Assembly (NCBI RefSeq): GCF_000375585.1
Contig: NZ_AQWP01000001.1
Span: 1 to 64,000 of the forward strand
Direction of reading: 5' to 3'
Source of the DNA: Sinorhizobium meliloti 4H41
GTDB taxonomy: Bacteria > Pseudomonadota > Alphaproteobacteria > Rhizobiales > Rhizobiaceae
DNA length: 64,000 nt
How positions within the stretch are numbered: the stretch's first letter is position 1; every line of letters begins with the position of its first letter. Positions 48,744-58,826 of the stretch are shown piece by piece. The translations under genes and the position numbers were made by a program. The notes below the pieces were generated by a model. It made no database searches. It saw nothing but the letters and a program-made list of their open reading frames with translations, and was not told the origin of the DNA.

Positions 48744-48776
48744 TCCCCGGATTTTGCGGCTTTCTTGAGCCGCGGC

Positions 48777-48963
48777 CGCCCCTCATCCGCCTGCCGGCAC
48801 CTTCTCCCCGCATGCGGGGAGAAGGAATCGCGGGTTCGCCTTCGCACCATCTCCACACCCAGGCGCGCCGTGGCGCACGTCCCCTCTCCCCGCATGCGGG
48901 GAGAGGGTTAGGGTGAGGGGCGGTCGTCCCCGCGCGCGGGGAGAGGGTTAGGCTGAGCGGCGG
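48777..48963. repeat. Compound rhizobial intergenic palindromic element, three modules
   Basis: Begins CCGCCCCTCATCC. Contains CTTCTCCCCGCATGCGGGG (48800-48818), then CCTCTCCCCGCATGCGGGG followed by GAGAGGGTTAGGGTGAGGGGC, then a diverged partial copy TCCCCGCGCGCGGGGAGAGG ending GGCTGAGCGGC. The third copy looks like a local duplication. It fills most of the 238-bp gap between two convergent genes. Confidence 0.78.
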
Positions 48964-48981
48964 TCGCTGCGCGCCGCGCAA

Positions 48982-49941
48982 TCAATAGCCGGCTAGCTTA
49001 TCCACCACATGCTCCAGAGGCAGCCCGCGCTCGAAGCGCGCGATCTGGTGCTCCACATGCACAAAGAGCGCCCTGACGTCGGACGAAGCGGCGACATGCG
49101 GCGTCACATAGACATCCGGCATGTCCCAGAAGCGGCTTTCCGGGGAGAGCGGCTCCTGTTCGAAGACGTCGAGCGATGCGCCTCCGAGAACACCGGAATC
49201 GAGGCAGTCCAGAATGTCGGCCTCGACCTGACTGCCGCCACGGCCGGCATTGATGAAAACGGGCGCTCCGAACGGCCCCTTCCGGCTGAGCTTGGCGAAG
49301 AGGGCGGCGTTGAAGATACCCTTGGTATCCGGCGTCAGCGGCAGCAGGCCGACGAGAAAATCCGTCCTGCTGAGAAATGCGTCCAGTCCGGCGGCGTCGT
49401 AGGTCTCTACACCCTCGACCACCCGTTTGCTTCGCGACCAGCCGATCACCTTGAAGCCCATCACGGCGAGCTTGCGGGCGGAGTCCTTGCCAAGCACGCC
49501 CATGCCGATGATACCGACCGTCACGTCGGCTGCTTCCGGCTGGCTGAGGTCACGCCATTCGTGCTTCTTCGCCAGCGCCTCGTAGGCGCGGTGCTGGCGA
49601 AGATGCAGGAGGCACTGCATCACCACCCACTCGCTCATCCGCGTCGTCAGCGACCGGTCGACGAAGCGCACCAGCGGCACGTCGGGCAGGCCCGGCAGCG
49701 TCAGCACGTGGTCGACGCCGGCGCCGCCGGAAAAGACCACCTTGAGGTCGGGGGCGCGGGAGAAGAGGTCGGGCGCGGATTTCCAGACCACCGCATAGTC
49801 GATGCCGGAGAGATCACGCCCCTGATGCGCCGGGTCGGCGAGATCGATCACCTCACGGCCGGGAAAGGCGCCCGCAAGGGCGGCTTCGACCTCCTCGGGG
49901 ATGAATTTCAGGTCGACGATTACGGGGCTTTTGGCGGACAT
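48982..49941 (-). CDS. D-isomer-specific 2-hydroxyacid dehydrogenase (GhrA-like)
   Basis: NAD(P)H-dependent reduction of glyoxylate, hydroxypyruvate or a similar 2-keto acid. 319 residues. Rossmann motif G-M-G-V-L-G; catalytic Arg in N-A-G-R-G-G, Glu in E-Q-E-P-L and His in T-P-H-V-A-A. It lies 10 bp downstream of the... opposite end of the yej operon on the same strand, so read-through from yejF is possible. Substrate specificity cannot be read from the sequence. Confidence 0.9.
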   Translation of the reverse strand: MSAKSPVIVDLKFIPEEVEAALAGAFPGREVIDLADPAHQGRDLSGIDYAVVWKSAPDLFSRAPDLKVVFSGGAGVDHVLTLPGLPDVPLVRFVDRSLTTRMSEWVVMQCLLHLRQHRAYEALAKKHEWRDLSQPEAADVTVGIIGMGVLGKDSARKLAVMGFKVIGWSRSKRVVEGVETYDAAGLDAFLSRTDFLVGLLPLTPDTKGIFNAALFAKLSRKGPFGAPVFINAGRGGSQVEADILDCLDSGVLGGASLDVFEQEPLSPESRFWDMPDVYVTPHVAASSDVRALFVHVEHQIARFERGLPLEHVVDKLAGY

Positions 49942-49951
49942 GGACGCAACT

Positions 49952-51580
49952 CTACTGATGAATGGCGGCGAGATTGACCGCTTCGAGGTTGAAGGCGGCG
50001 GCCATCAGCGCCTTGGTATAGTCTTCCGCCGGTGCCTCGAAGATGCGCTCGGCGGGTCCCTGTTCCACGACCTTGCCGAGCCGCATGACGATCACCTCGT
50101 TAGCGAGCGCGCGCACGACCCTGAGGTCATGGCTGATGAAGAGATAGGCGAGATTGTGCTTGCGCTGGAGATCGCGCAGGAGATCGACCACCTGGGCCTG
50201 CACGCTCATGTCGAGGGCGGAGGTCGGCTCGTCGAGCATGACGAACTGAGGTTTCAGCACCATCGCCCGGGCGATCGCGATGCGCTGGCGCTGGCCGCCG
50301 GAAAATTCGTGCGGATAGCGCCAGCGCGTCGCGGGATCGAGGCCGACCTCTTCCAGTGCTGCGGCGACGCGCTGATCGCGCTCGCCGTCCGTCAGCGCCT
50401 TCTCGTGGATCTTCAAACCCTCGCCGATAATATCGGCGATCGACATGCGCGGGCTCAGCGATCCGTAAGGGTCCTGAAACACCACCTGCATCCGGTTTCT
50501 GAGCGGCCGCATCTCGCGGAAACTGTAGGCGTCGATGTCTTCCCCGACGAAGGCGATGCGGCCCTTGGACGAGATCAGTCGCGTCAGCGCAAGGCCGAGC
50601 GTCGTCTTGCCGGAGCCGGACTCGCCGACCACGCCCAGCGTCTGGCCGGCGCGGAGCGTCAGGTCGATGCCGTCCACCGCCTTGACGTGGTCCACCACCC
50701 GGCGCAGGAAGCCGGCCTTGATGGGAAACCAGACTTTCATGTCCTTGGCTTCGATCACGATCGGCCTGGAGGCGTCCGAAGGCGGCGGTTCGCCCCGCGG
50801 CTCGGAGGCCAGCAGGTGGCGGGTATAGGCGTGCTGCGGATTGGCGAAGATCTCGGCGGTCGGTCCGGTCTCGACGATCTTGCCCTTGGTCATGACGCAG
50901 ACCCGATCGGCGATCTTGCGGACGATGCCGAGGTCGTGAGTGATGAACAGCATGGACATGCCGTGCTCGTCCTTGAGCGACTTCAAAAGCTCGAGGATCT
51001 GCGCCTGCACCGTGACGTCGAGCGCCGTCGTCGGCTCGTCGGCGATCAAGAGCTCCGGCCGGTTGGCGAGAGCCATGGCTATCATCACGCGCTGACGCTG
51101 GCCGCCCGAAAGCTGATGCGGGTAGGCGCCGAGCCGCTTCTCCGCTTCGCGAATGCCGACCTGCTCGAGGAGTTCCAGGGTTCTCGTGCGGGCGGCCGCG
51201 CCCTTGAGTTGCTGATGGATTTCCAGGATTTCGCCGATCTGCTGCTCGATCGTGTGCAGCGGATTGAGCGATGTCATCGGCTCCTGGAAGATCATGGTGA
51301 CGTCGTTGCCGCGGACATGCCTGAGCTCGTCGTCGCTCGCCTTCAGGAGATCCTTCCCGTTGAAGAGGATTTCGCCGCTCGGATGGCTTGCGGCGGGGTA
51401 GGGCAGGAGCTTCAGGATCGAGTTGGCGGAGACGGATTTGCCCGAGCCGGACTCTCCGACCAGCGCCACGGTCTCGCCGCGCCTGATGTCGAAGGAGATG
51501 CGGTCGACAGCAAGCGAGGTTTCGCCGCCCTGGTGGAAGGCGACGGAGAGGTCGCGCACGGAAAGGAGGGTATCTGTCAT
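49952..51580 (-). CDS. yejF: Peptide ABC transporter double ATP-binding protein YejF
   Basis: 542 residues with two complete ABC domains: Walker A G-E-S-G-S-G-K-S (about 43) and G-E-S-G-S-G-K-T (about 320), each followed by S-G-G-Q-R-Q-R and L-D-E-P-T-S/T-A-L-D, with oligopeptide-type C-terminal extensions. ATG 51580 is 9 bases after the yejE stop; a GTG at 51592 that overlaps that stop is an alternative start. Energises the peptide importer. Confidence 0.94.
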   Translation of the reverse strand: MTDTLLSVRDLSVAFHQGGETSLAVDRISFDIRRGETVALVGESGSGKSVSANSILKLLPYPAASHPSGEILFNGKDLLKASDDELRHVRGNDVTMIFQEPMTSLNPLHTIEQQIGEILEIHQQLKGAAARTRTLELLEQVGIREAEKRLGAYPHQLSGGQRQRVMIAMALANRPELLIADEPTTALDVTVQAQILELLKSLKDEHGMSMLFITHDLGIVRKIADRVCVMTKGKIVETGPTAEIFANPQHAYTRHLLASEPRGEPPPSDASRPIVIEAKDMKVWFPIKAGFLRRVVDHVKAVDGIDLTLRAGQTLGVVGESGSGKTTLGLALTRLISSKGRIAFVGEDIDAYSFREMRPLRNRMQVVFQDPYGSLSPRMSIADIIGEGLKIHEKALTDGERDQRVAAALEEVGLDPATRWRYPHEFSGGQRQRIAIARAMVLKPQFVMLDEPTSALDMSVQAQVVDLLRDLQRKHNLAYLFISHDLRVVRALANEVIVMRLGKVVEQGPAERIFEAPAEDYTKALMAAAFNLEAVNLAAIHQ

Positions 51581-51588
51581 CGTCGCGC

Positions 51589-52722
51589 TCACCGGAACGT
51601 CTTTCTCGGGTCGAAGGCGTCGCGCGTCGCCTCGCCGACGAAGATCAAAAGCGACAGCATGATCGACATGGCGAAGAAGGCGGTCAGCCCCAGCCACGGC
51701 GCCTGCAGGTTGGACTTGCCCTGCGCGATCATCTCGCCGAGCGACGGGGAACCCGGAGGCATGCCGAAGCCGAGAAAGTCGAGCGAGGTGAGCGTGGTGA
51801 TCGAGCCCGAAAGAATGAAGGGCAGGAAGGTGAGCGTCGCCACCATCGCGTTCGGCAGCAGGTGACGGTACATGATGGTGCCGTTGCCGACGCCGAGCGC
51901 GCGCGCCGCGTTGACATATTCGAAATTGCGGGCGCGCAGGAATTCGGCCCTGACGACGCCGACGAAGCCGACCCAGGAAAAGAGCAGCATGATGCCGAGC
52001 AGGATGAAGAAGCCCGGCGGCAGGATGGCGGCGATGATGAGCAGGATGTAGAGCACCGGCATCGACGACCAGATCTCGATGAAGCGCTGCATGAGCAGAT
52101 CGGTCCAGCCGCCGAAATAGCCCTGCACGGCGCCGGCCGAAACCCCGATCACCGCCGAGGCGATGGTCAGTGCGAGGCCGAATAGGACCGAGATGCGAAA
52201 ACCGTAGATCATCCGCGCCATCACGTCGCGGGCCTGGTCGTCGGTGCCGAGCCAGTTCAGGTTGCCGGCTATGCATCCGGGGTCGTCGGCCCCTTGCGGA
52301 TAGGCGGAGCAGCGCTCTTCTTCGCTCATCAGCCAGAAAGGGGGCGTCGGCGCCGAATGGGGGATGCTGGAATTGACCGTCTGGTAGGAATAGCGGATCG
52401 GCGGCCAGACCATCCAGCCGTTCGCCTCGATCTCGTCGCGGACGAAGTCGGACCGATAGTCGGTCTCGGCGAGGAAGCCGCCGAATTTCTCTTCCGGATA
52501 ATCGATCAGCACCGGGACCAGGATCTCGCCCTTGTAGGAGGCGAGGATCGGCTTGTCGTTGGCGATGAATTCCGCGAACAGACTGAGTCCGAAGAGGAGA
52601 AGGAAGAGCCACAGAGACCAGTAGCCGCGGCGGTTGGCCTTGAAATTCTGCCAGCGGCGGCGCCCGATCGGCGTGAGCCAGCCCTTTTCCGGCGCGCCGG
52701 CATAGGCGGTAGCGGTGCTCAT
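51589..52722 (-). CDS. yejE: Peptide ABC transporter permease YejE
   Basis: 377 residues. A long periplasmic region (about 60-165, with two Cys in R-C-S-A-Y and G-C-I-A-G) between the first membrane helix and the DppC-type core is characteristic of YejE. Membrane core with the EAA-like loop N-A-A-R-A-L-G-V-G-N. Overlaps yejB (TGATG). Confidence 0.94.
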   Translation of the reverse strand: MSTATAYAGAPEKGWLTPIGRRRWQNFKANRRGYWSLWLFLLLFGLSLFAEFIANDKPILASYKGEILVPVLIDYPEEKFGGFLAETDYRSDFVRDEIEANGWMVWPPIRYSYQTVNSSIPHSAPTPPFWLMSEEERCSAYPQGADDPGCIAGNLNWLGTDDQARDVMARMIYGFRISVLFGLALTIASAVIGVSAGAVQGYFGGWTDLLMQRFIEIWSSMPVLYILLIIAAILPPGFFILLGIMLLFSWVGFVGVVRAEFLRARNFEYVNAARALGVGNGTIMYRHLLPNAMVATLTFLPFILSGSITTLTSLDFLGFGMPPGSPSLGEMIAQGKSNLQAPWLGLTAFFAMSIMLSLLIFVGEATRDAFDPRKTFR

Positions 52723-53804
52723 CAGACGTCCCTCCGCTCGAAATCGATGCGCGGGTCGACCCAGGTGTAGATGAGGTCCGAGACGAGGCTGACGACAAGG
52801 CCCATCAGCGAGTAGATGAAGAGGGTCGCGAAGACGATGGGATAATCGCGTTTTACGACCGCGTCATAGCCGAGCCGCCCCAGCCCATCGAGCGAGAATA
52901 TGTATTCGATGAGCAGCGACCCGGTGAAGAAGGCGGAGATGAAGGCGCCGGGAAAGCCCGCAATGATGATCAGCATCGCATTGCGGAACACATGTCCGTA
53001 GAGAACGCGCCGCTCGGTCAGGCCCTTGGCCCGCGCCGTCGTCACATATTGCTTCTTGATCTCGTCGATGAAGGAATTCTTGGTGAGCAGCGTCGTGGTC
53101 GCGAAGGCGGAGAGCAGAAGCGTGATCAGCGGCAGCGTCATGTGCCAGAAATAATCGAGGATCTTCTCGTACCAGGGAAGCTGGTCGAAATTGTCGGAGA
53201 CGAGGCCCCGCAGGGGGAACCAGTCGAAGAAGGATCCGCCCGCAAAAAGCACGATCAGGAGAATGCCGAAGAGGAAACTCGGCACCGCATAGCCGACGAT
53301 GATGACGCCGGAGGTCCAGACGTCGAAGGTGGAACCGTCGGAGACCGCCTTCTTGATGCCGAGCGGGATCGAGATCGCATAGGAGAAGATCAGGATCCAG
53401 ACCCCGAGCGAGATCGAAACCGGCATCTTCTGGATGATGAGGTCGATGACCGGCGTATTGCGGAAGAAGCTCTCGCCGAAGTCGAAGCGGATATAATCCC
53501 ACATCATCGTGACGAAGCGCTCGAGTGGCGGCTTGTCGAAGCCGAACTGCTTTTCGAGCTTGGCGATGAAATCGGGATCGAGCCCTTGCGCCCCGCGATA
53601 CTGCCCGCCGTCGCCGCCGCCGATAGGCATGAGGTCGCCGGCATTGCCGGAAAGCCTGTCGGAGCCGGCCGCGTTGGTGAGGTCGGAGATCACCTGCTCC
53701 ACCGGCCCGCCCGGCGCAAACTGCACCACGGCGAAGGAGATGGCCATGATGCCGACGATCGTCGGGATCATCAGCAGGAGCCGGCGCAGGATATAGGCAC
53801 CCAT
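52722..53804 (-). CDS. yejB: Peptide ABC transporter permease YejB
   Basis: 360 residues, DppB/OppB type. Starts [15 protein letters not shown] with the conserved N-terminal helix, a periplasmic insert (residues 35-95), then five membrane segments with T-T-A-R-A-K-G-L as EAA loop. Stop overlaps the yejE start. Confidence 0.95.
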   Translation of the reverse strand: MGAYILRRLLLMIPTIVGIMAISFAVVQFAPGGPVEQVISDLTNAAGSDRLSGNAGDLMPIGGGDGGQYRGAQGLDPDFIAKLEKQFGFDKPPLERFVTMMWDYIRFDFGESFFRNTPVIDLIIQKMPVSISLGVWILIFSYAISIPLGIKKAVSDGSTFDVWTSGVIIVGYAVPSFLFGILLIVLFAGGSFFDWFPLRGLVSDNFDQLPWYEKILDYFWHMTLPLITLLLSAFATTTLLTKNSFIDEIKKQYVTTARAKGLTERRVLYGHVFRNAMLIIIAGFPGAFISAFFTGSLLIEYIFSLDGLGRLGYDAVVKRDYPIVFATLFIYSLMGLVVSLVSDLIYTWVDPRIDFERRDV

Positions 53805-53984
53805 CAGGCGAACCTCTGGATCGACGAATTGCTGGCGAAGCAGACCGGCGCAGCGTCGACTGGAATTGCTCTAATGTGCCTCAAATCCTGCATCTCCCAG
53901 CGGCTGCGGCCTCTGCGGAGCCGTTCGTGTTTCGTGATTCGTTTCCCGCATTTGGAATCGAGACAGCTCCTGAGCGCAAGAGCT

Positions 53985-55844
53985 TCATTTTGTAGCCGCG
54001 TTTTTCGACCACCACGAATCCGGGAAATCCATCCCGTAATAGGGAAGCTCCTTCGGGCGTGCCAGGTGGTTCCAGTAGGCAACGCGCAAGGCCTTCGAGT
54101 AGAAAAGCGGCACGACGTAGTGATGTGCGAGAAGGACGCGGTCGAGCGCCCGTGTCGTCGCGACCAGTTCCTCGCGGTTCGGCGCGAACACGATTCTCCG
54201 GATAAGTTCGTCAATCGCCGGATCAGCGATGCCGGCATAGTTCCTTGATCCCGGCTGGTTGACTGAGGCCGAACCCCAATAGTCGCTCTGTTCGTTGCCG
54301 GGCACGAGCGTTTGTGCCCAGATGCCGTAGATCATGTCATAGTCGTAACTTCTGACGCGGTTGGTGTATTGCGAGTCGTCGACGGTGCGGATGCGAGCAT
54401 CTATCCCGATCTTCCTTACGCTGTTCACGAACGGTGTGACCGTGCGTTCGAAGGAAGGATTGGACAGAAGGATTTCGAAGCTGAACGGCTCGCCGGTCTT
54501 CGCGTTCACCAACCGGCTGCCCTTCAGTTCGTAACCCGCCTCCTTGAAGAGTGCGAGCGCCGTGCGCAGATTGTCGCGCACCTTTTGCGGATCGCCGTTG
54601 ACAGGGTTCTTGTAGGGTGTGGTGAAAACGGCGGCAGGAACCTTGTCTTTCAGTTCTTCAAGGATTTCTTTCTCGCGCCCCTCGGGCAAGCCGGAGGAGG
54701 CAAGCTCCGTGCCCCAGAAATAACTGTCGACGCGCTGAAACGCGTTGTGTGCGAGGCTGCGATTCAGATCCTCGAAGTCGAAGGCGTAGTTCAACGCTTC
54801 GCGCACCCGCTGGTCCTTGAATTTTTCGCGGCGCATATTGGGTACGAAGGCCTGCATTATGCCGGTAGCGCGCAACGGGTTTTCGATCTCCTCTCGGATC
54901 ACCCGGCCGTCTTTCATCGCTGGAAAGTCGTAGGCCGTGGCCCAATGGCTTGCGCTGTTGTCCTGATAGAAATCGACATTGCCGGCACGGAAGGCCTCGA
55001 ACTGCACGCTCCTGTCGCTGAAGAAGGCGTAATTGATGGTGCGGAAATTATATCGGCCGACATTCACGTTGAGATCCTTGCCCCAATAGTCGTCCCGCAA
55101 TTCAAAGCGGATCGAGCCGCCCGCTTGGAACGAGGCGATCTTGTAGGGGCCGGAGCCCATGACGGGCTCCAGCGTCGTGCGGCTGATATCGCGCTTGCTG
55201 CCGTTGGCGTCCTGCCCTTCCCACCAGTGCTTCGGCAGGATCGGAAACTGGCCCAGAATATTCGGCAGTTCGTGGTTATTCTTCTCGTCGAAACGGAAGG
55301 TGACGTCGCGGTCGCCTGTCTTTTCCGCCGAAATTACGTGGCGGTAGTAGTTGGAAAAAAGCGGATTGTGCTCTTTCACCATGTTGAAGGAGAAGACGAC
55401 ATCCTCCGGGGTCACCGGTTTGCCGTCTGCCCACTTGGCCTCTGCCCGCAGGCGAAAAGTGGCGGAGGAAATATCGGCGGGATATGAGATGGCCTCTGCG
55501 AGCAGGCCGTAGGATGTGGTGATCTCGTCCTCGGCGGATTTCAGGAGCGTTTCGAAGACCAGCGAAGTAAGGCCGGTCGCCACCTCGCCCTTGGCGAGGA
55601 TCGGGTTGAACGAGTCGAACGTCCCGCTCACCGAGAGCCGCAGCCCTCCGCCCTTTGGAGCGTCCGGATTGACGTAATCGAAGCGCTGGAAGCCGTCCTT
55701 GTATTTGGGCTCTCCGACCGACGACGTGGCGTGGCGCCAGACGGGCTGTTCCTCGGCGTTGGACGCAGGAGGAACGAGGAGAAGCGCTGCTGTCAGAAGC
55801 GAGGCCGCGAGGCCAGGCTTCACGGTCCTGCAGAAGTTTGGCAT
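53985..55844 (-). CDS. yejA: Peptide-binding protein YejA (SBP family 5)
   Basis: 619 residues with a signal peptide ending near P-A-S-N-A-E-E. SBP_bac_5 features: D-A-P-K-G-G-G-L-R, K-W-A-D-G-K-P-V-T-P-E-D-V-V-F-S-F and the C-terminal L-P-Y-Y-G-M-D-F-P-D-S-W-W. Periplasmic receptor of YejBEF. In Sinorhizobium meliloti YejABEF takes up peptides including nodule cysteine-rich peptides and microcin-like compounds and affects symbiosis; I infer the same here. First gene of the operon; 180 bp separate it from yejB, in which nothing was found. Confidence 0.94.
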   Translation of the reverse strand: MPNFCRTVKPGLAASLLTAALLLVPPASNAEEQPVWRHATSSVGEPKYKDGFQRFDYVNPDAPKGGGLRLSVSGTFDSFNPILAKGEVATGLTSLVFETLLKSAEDEITTSYGLLAEAISYPADISSATFRLRAEAKWADGKPVTPEDVVFSFNMVKEHNPLFSNYYRHVISAEKTGDRDVTFRFDEKNNHELPNILGQFPILPKHWWEGQDANGSKRDISRTTLEPVMGSGPYKIASFQAGGSIRFELRDDYWGKDLNVNVGRYNFRTINYAFFSDRSVQFEAFRAGNVDFYQDNSASHWATAYDFPAMKDGRVIREEIENPLRATGIMQAFVPNMRREKFKDQRVREALNYAFDFEDLNRSLAHNAFQRVDSYFWGTELASSGLPEGREKEILEELKDKVPAAVFTTPYKNPVNGDPQKVRDNLRTALALFKEAGYELKGSRLVNAKTGEPFSFEILLSNPSFERTVTPFVNSVRKIGIDARIRTVDDSQYTNRVRSYDYDMIYGIWAQTLVPGNEQSDYWGSASVNQPGSRNYAGIADPAIDELIRRIVFAPNREELVATTRALDRVLLAHHYVVPLFYSKALRVAYWNHLARPKELPYYGMDFPDSWWSKNAATK

Positions 55845-56136
55845 CCGGCCGGTACCCCTTTTTGTTTCAATGTTCTTTTTTAACGAACATAGGCGAAATC
55901 AGGGCAATTGACAGAACCTGCCCAAAATCAGGCGAAATTCTTCGGTCACATCCCGGTGAGTCGCAAGGCTGCTGCAACCGCGGCGAATCAGGATAGGAGA
56001 GGGCGGCGGACCGAGAGCGCCGCGCGTCCTGCCAGACGCGCAAAGGTCGCTGCAACGCTTCAGGCTGGCGCATGTTTTTGTCCTTTGATCGGGACGAGCA
56101 AGAAAACATGCGGCACGCAAGATCATGGGGAATGGA
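55845..56136. other. Divergent promoter region between yejA and mepA
   Basis: About 290 bp with no supported gene. The only clear structure is the dyad at 55870-55890. A 79-codon frame at 55908-56147 has an unlikely composition and no good ribosome site. Confidence 0.5.
55870..55890. promoter_or_regulatory. Dyad immediately upstream of yejA
   Basis: ATGTTC - 9 bases (T-rich) - GAACAT, centred 36 bp upstream of the yejA start. The arms face each other, unlike the direct-repeat LexA sites of alphaproteobacteria. Possible repressor site. Confidence 0.35.
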
Positions 56137-57204
56137 ATGAGATTTGATGCGCGGGCTGCGCTTCGGCGCTGCGGTTCGACCGTCCTGGCTCTGATCATGG
56201 GGGTGAGCCTCGTCTCCGCCGAGGCGGCTGCAAACGACGCTCCCCCGGCCAAGGAACTCTTCGGCGCCAAGGACCTGCCGATGCAGGCGGCGCCGGCTTC
56301 GTTCGGCTTCTACTCCAAGGGGTGCCTTGCCGGCGGGGTCGCCATCCCCACCGACGGCCCGACTTGGCAGGCGATGCGCCTGTCGCGAAACCGCCGCTGG
56401 GGGCATCCCGCGATGATCGCTCTGATCGAGCGCTTCTCCCACGATGCCGTCGAGAAGATCGGCTGGCCCGGCCTTCTGCTCGGCGATATCTCGCAGCCGC
56501 GCGGCGGGCCGATGCTTTCGGGTCACGCTTCGCATCAGATCGGGCTGGATGCGGATATCTGGCTGACACCGATGCCGCAGCGGACGCTGAGCTACCAGGA
56601 GCGCGAGACGATTTCCGCGACGTCCATGCTCGACAAGAGCAAGTTTCTGACGGTCGATCCCTCCATCTGGACACCCTCTCACGCCCGGCTGATCATGATG
56701 GCGGCGAGCTATCCGCAGGTCGAGCGGGTCTTCGTCAACCCGGCCATCAAGAAAAAGCTATGTGAAACCTGGAAGGGCGACCGCTCGGCGCTCGGCAAGG
56801 TCCGGCCGATCTACGGCCACGACTATCATTTCCACATCCGGATCAAATGCCCTGAAGGCTCCAAGGGCTGCAAGGACCAGGCCGTGGTTCCGGCGGGTGA
56901 CGGCTGCGACAAGTCGCTCGCCTGGTGGTTCACGGACGAGCCCTGGGCAAAGCCGACCCAAAAGCCCACCGCGAAGCCGCAGAAGCCGAAATTCGCGACT
57001 CTTGCCGATCTGCCGAAGGCCTGCGCCGTCGTGCTGAACGGTCCGGCACCCGCTTCCGAACAGGAGGCGACCTACGGCACCGCCTATCGCGCTCCTGCCG
57101 CCACTCCGGCTGCCGCGACCAGCATAGAGGCCGTAATCAGCGCGGCAGGCGAAGGGCTGCCCGCGAACATTCCCGTACCCCTGCCCCGGCCGGGCCTGCA
57201 GTAG
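56137..57204 (+). CDS. mepA: Penicillin-insensitive murein endopeptidase
   Basis: Periplasmic LAS-type zinc peptidase that cuts D-Ala-mDAP crosslinks. 355 residues with a signal peptide (L-A-L-I-M-G-V-S-L-V-S-A-E-A-A-A). Zinc motifs S-G-H-A-S-H-Q-I-G-L-D-A-D and G-H-D-Y-H-F-H-I-R-I are present. The C-terminal part is longer than in E. coli MepA (about 274 residues) and contains a Lys/Pro-rich stretch (K-P-T-Q-K-P-T-A-K-P-Q-K-P-K). Start set at 56137 after GGGGAA; ATG 56125 is possible. Confidence 0.94.
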   Translation: MRFDARAALRRCGSTVLALIMGVSLVSAEAAANDAPPAKELFGAKDLPMQAAPASFGFYSKGCLAGGVAIPTDGPTWQAMRLSRNRRWGHPAMIALIERFSHDAVEKIGWPGLLLGDISQPRGGPMLSGHASHQIGLDADIWLTPMPQRTLSYQERETISATSMLDKSKFLTVDPSIWTPSHARLIMMAASYPQVERVFVNPAIKKKLCETWKGDRSALGKVRPIYGHDYHFHIRIKCPEGSKGCKDQAVVPAGDGCDKSLAWWFTDEPWAKPTQKPTAKPQKPKFATLADLPKACAVVLNGPAPASEQEATYGTAYRAPAATPAAATSIEAVISAAGEGLPANIPVPLPRPGLQ

Positions 57205-57245
57205 CGCCATTGCAATTTGCCGATGCTCATGTATAGGCGTTCAAT

Positions 57246-57257
57246 CGATTTAAATCG
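57246..57257. promoter_or_regulatory. Perfect 12-bp palindrome upstream of mgsA
   Basis: CGATTTAAATCG, within AATCGATTTAAATCGGTT, 60 bp before the mgsA start. It could be an operator or a repeated motif; no assignment. Confidence 0.3.
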
Positions 57258-57316
57258 GTTCGCATGAGTGCGCCTGCTGCATCTGTGCGCCATGAACCTT
57301 GCCGGGGGGCTCTCGC

Positions 57317-57697
57317 ATGGCAGATCGGAAATGTCTCGCCCTGATCGCCCATGATCAGAAGAAGGATGACCTCGCGTCTTTTGCCAAGGCGAACGAGGCG
57401 GTCCTCTCCAAGTGGAAGATCGTCGCCACGGGGACGACCGGCGGACGTGTCCTCGACGTGTGTCCGGCGCTCGACATCGTCCGGCTGAAGAGCGGCCCCC
57501 TCGGCGGCGACCAGCAGATCGGCGCGCTGATCGCCACGGGAGACGTGGACTGCCTGATCTTCTTCGTCGATCCGTTGACGGCCATGCCGCACGACGTCGA
57601 CGTCAAGGCACTGATGCGGCTCGCGATCGTCTATGACATCCCTATGGCGCTCAACCGCGCGACTGCCGAGCAGTTGATCGACTTCAGGCGCAACTGA
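57317..57697 (+). CDS. mgsA: Methylglyoxal synthase
   Basis: Converts dihydroxyacetone phosphate to methylglyoxal and phosphate, a bypass of lower glycolysis when phosphate is short. 126 residues. [26 protein letters not shown] and the catalytic Asp in F-F-V-D-P-L are family hallmarks. ATG 57317 is preferred over an in-frame TTG at 57299. Followed by glk. Confidence 0.96.
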   Translation: MADRKCLALIAHDQKKDDLASFAKANEAVLSKWKIVATGTTGGRVLDVCPALDIVRLKSGPLGGDQQIGALIATGDVDCLIFFVDPLTAMPHDVDVKALMRLAIVYDIPMALNRATAEQLIDFRRN

Positions 57698-57743
57698 TAC
57701 ATAAACCCCGACATTCACGCCGCGATCAGGACGGACCTCTGCC

Positions 57744-58763
57744 ATGGCCAATGCGAGTGAACACAGCTTTCCCTTCCCGATCCTGATCGGCGACATCGGC
57801 GGCACCAATGCCCGGTTCGCATTGCTCATCGACGCCTACGGCGAACCGAAGCAGCTTGCCCCGATCAGAACGGGCGATTTCGCCACGATCGAGGAGGCGA
57901 TGCAGAAAAGCATCCTCGACAAGACCTCCGTCCAGCCGCGCTCGGCGATCCTCGCCGTAGCCGGGCCGATCAAGGGCGACGAGATACCGCTGACGAATGC
58001 CGGCTGGGTGATTCGCCCGAAGGACATGCTGGCCAGCCTCGGGCTGGAGGACGTGCTGGTCATCAACGACTTCGAGGCCCAGGCGCTCGCCATTGCCGCG
58101 CCGGCGGATCAGGATGTCGTTCAGATTGGCGGCGGCACCGTCCGGCCCTTCCATTCGCGCGTCGTGCTCGGCCCGGGAACCGGTCTGGGCGTCGCTGGAC
58201 TGGTCTATGCGCAGCACACCTGGATACCCGTGCCCGGCGAGGGCGGTCATGTCGATATTGGCCCCCGAACGGAGCGCGACTTCCGGATCTGGCCCTTCCT
58301 CGAACCGATCGAGGGACGTATGGCCGGCGAGCAGATCCTGTGCGGCCGCGGCATCATGAATCTCTATCGCGCGGTCTGCGCGGCCAATGGCGAGGAAGCG
58401 GTTCTCGCGGATCAGGCGGCAGTGACGACGAGCGCCCTGTCCGGCGCCGATGCGGCGGCGGTCGAAACCGTGTCGCTCTTTGCCACCTATCTCGGGCGCG
58501 TTGCCGGCGACATGGCGCTGATCTTCATGGCGCGCGGCGGGGTGTTCCTTGCCGGCGGCATTTCGCAGAAGATACTGCCGGCACTGACGAAGCCTGAATT
58601 TCGCGCCGCCTTCGAGGACAAGGCGCCGCATTCGGCGTTGATGCGGACGATTCCGACCTTCGCCGTCATTCATCCCATGGCGGCGCTCTCCGGCCTCGCG
58701 GCCTTTGCCCGCACGCCGAGGGACTTCGGTGTTGCAATGGAGGGACGCCGCTGGAGAAGGTGA
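57744..58763 (+). CDS. glk: Glucokinase
   Basis: ATP-dependent phosphorylation of glucose. 339 residues of the proteobacterial Glk type. [11 protein letters not shown] phosphate loop, V-I-N-D-F-E-A-Q with the catalytic Asp, G-P-G-T-G-L-G-V and P-G-E-G-G-H glucose-binding loop, and F-L-A-G-G-I-S. With mgsA and gpmA in the same stretch it forms a loose central-carbon group. Confidence 0.96.
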   Translation: MANASEHSFPFPILIGDIGGTNARFALLIDAYGEPKQLAPIRTGDFATIEEAMQKSILDKTSVQPRSAILAVAGPIKGDEIPLTNAGWVIRPKDMLASLGLEDVLVINDFEAQALAIAAPADQDVVQIGGGTVRPFHSRVVLGPGTGLGVAGLVYAQHTWIPVPGEGGHVDIGPRTERDFRIWPFLEPIEGRMAGEQILCGRGIMNLYRAVCAANGEEAVLADQAAVTTSALSGADAAAVETVSLFATYLGRVAGDMALIFMARGGVFLAGGISQKILPALTKPEFRAAFEDKAPHSALMRTIPTFAVIHPMAALSGLAAFARTPRDFGVAMEGRRWRR

Positions 58764-58826
58764 CGCTGCGGCCGGCGCAGAGACTCGCCAAAACGGCAGC
58801 AAAGCACTATAGAGCCCCCGAAAGCG

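Noticed and set aside
55870..55890. SOS/LexA box
   Set aside because: Alphaproteobacterial LexA sites are direct repeats (GTTC-N7-GTTC or GAAC-N7-GAAC); here the arms are inverted and 9 bases apart.
55908..56147. 79-codon plus-strand frame upstream of mepA
   Set aside because: Rich in Arg/Ala with no ribosome site or recognisable feature, and it runs into the mepA start; probably chance.
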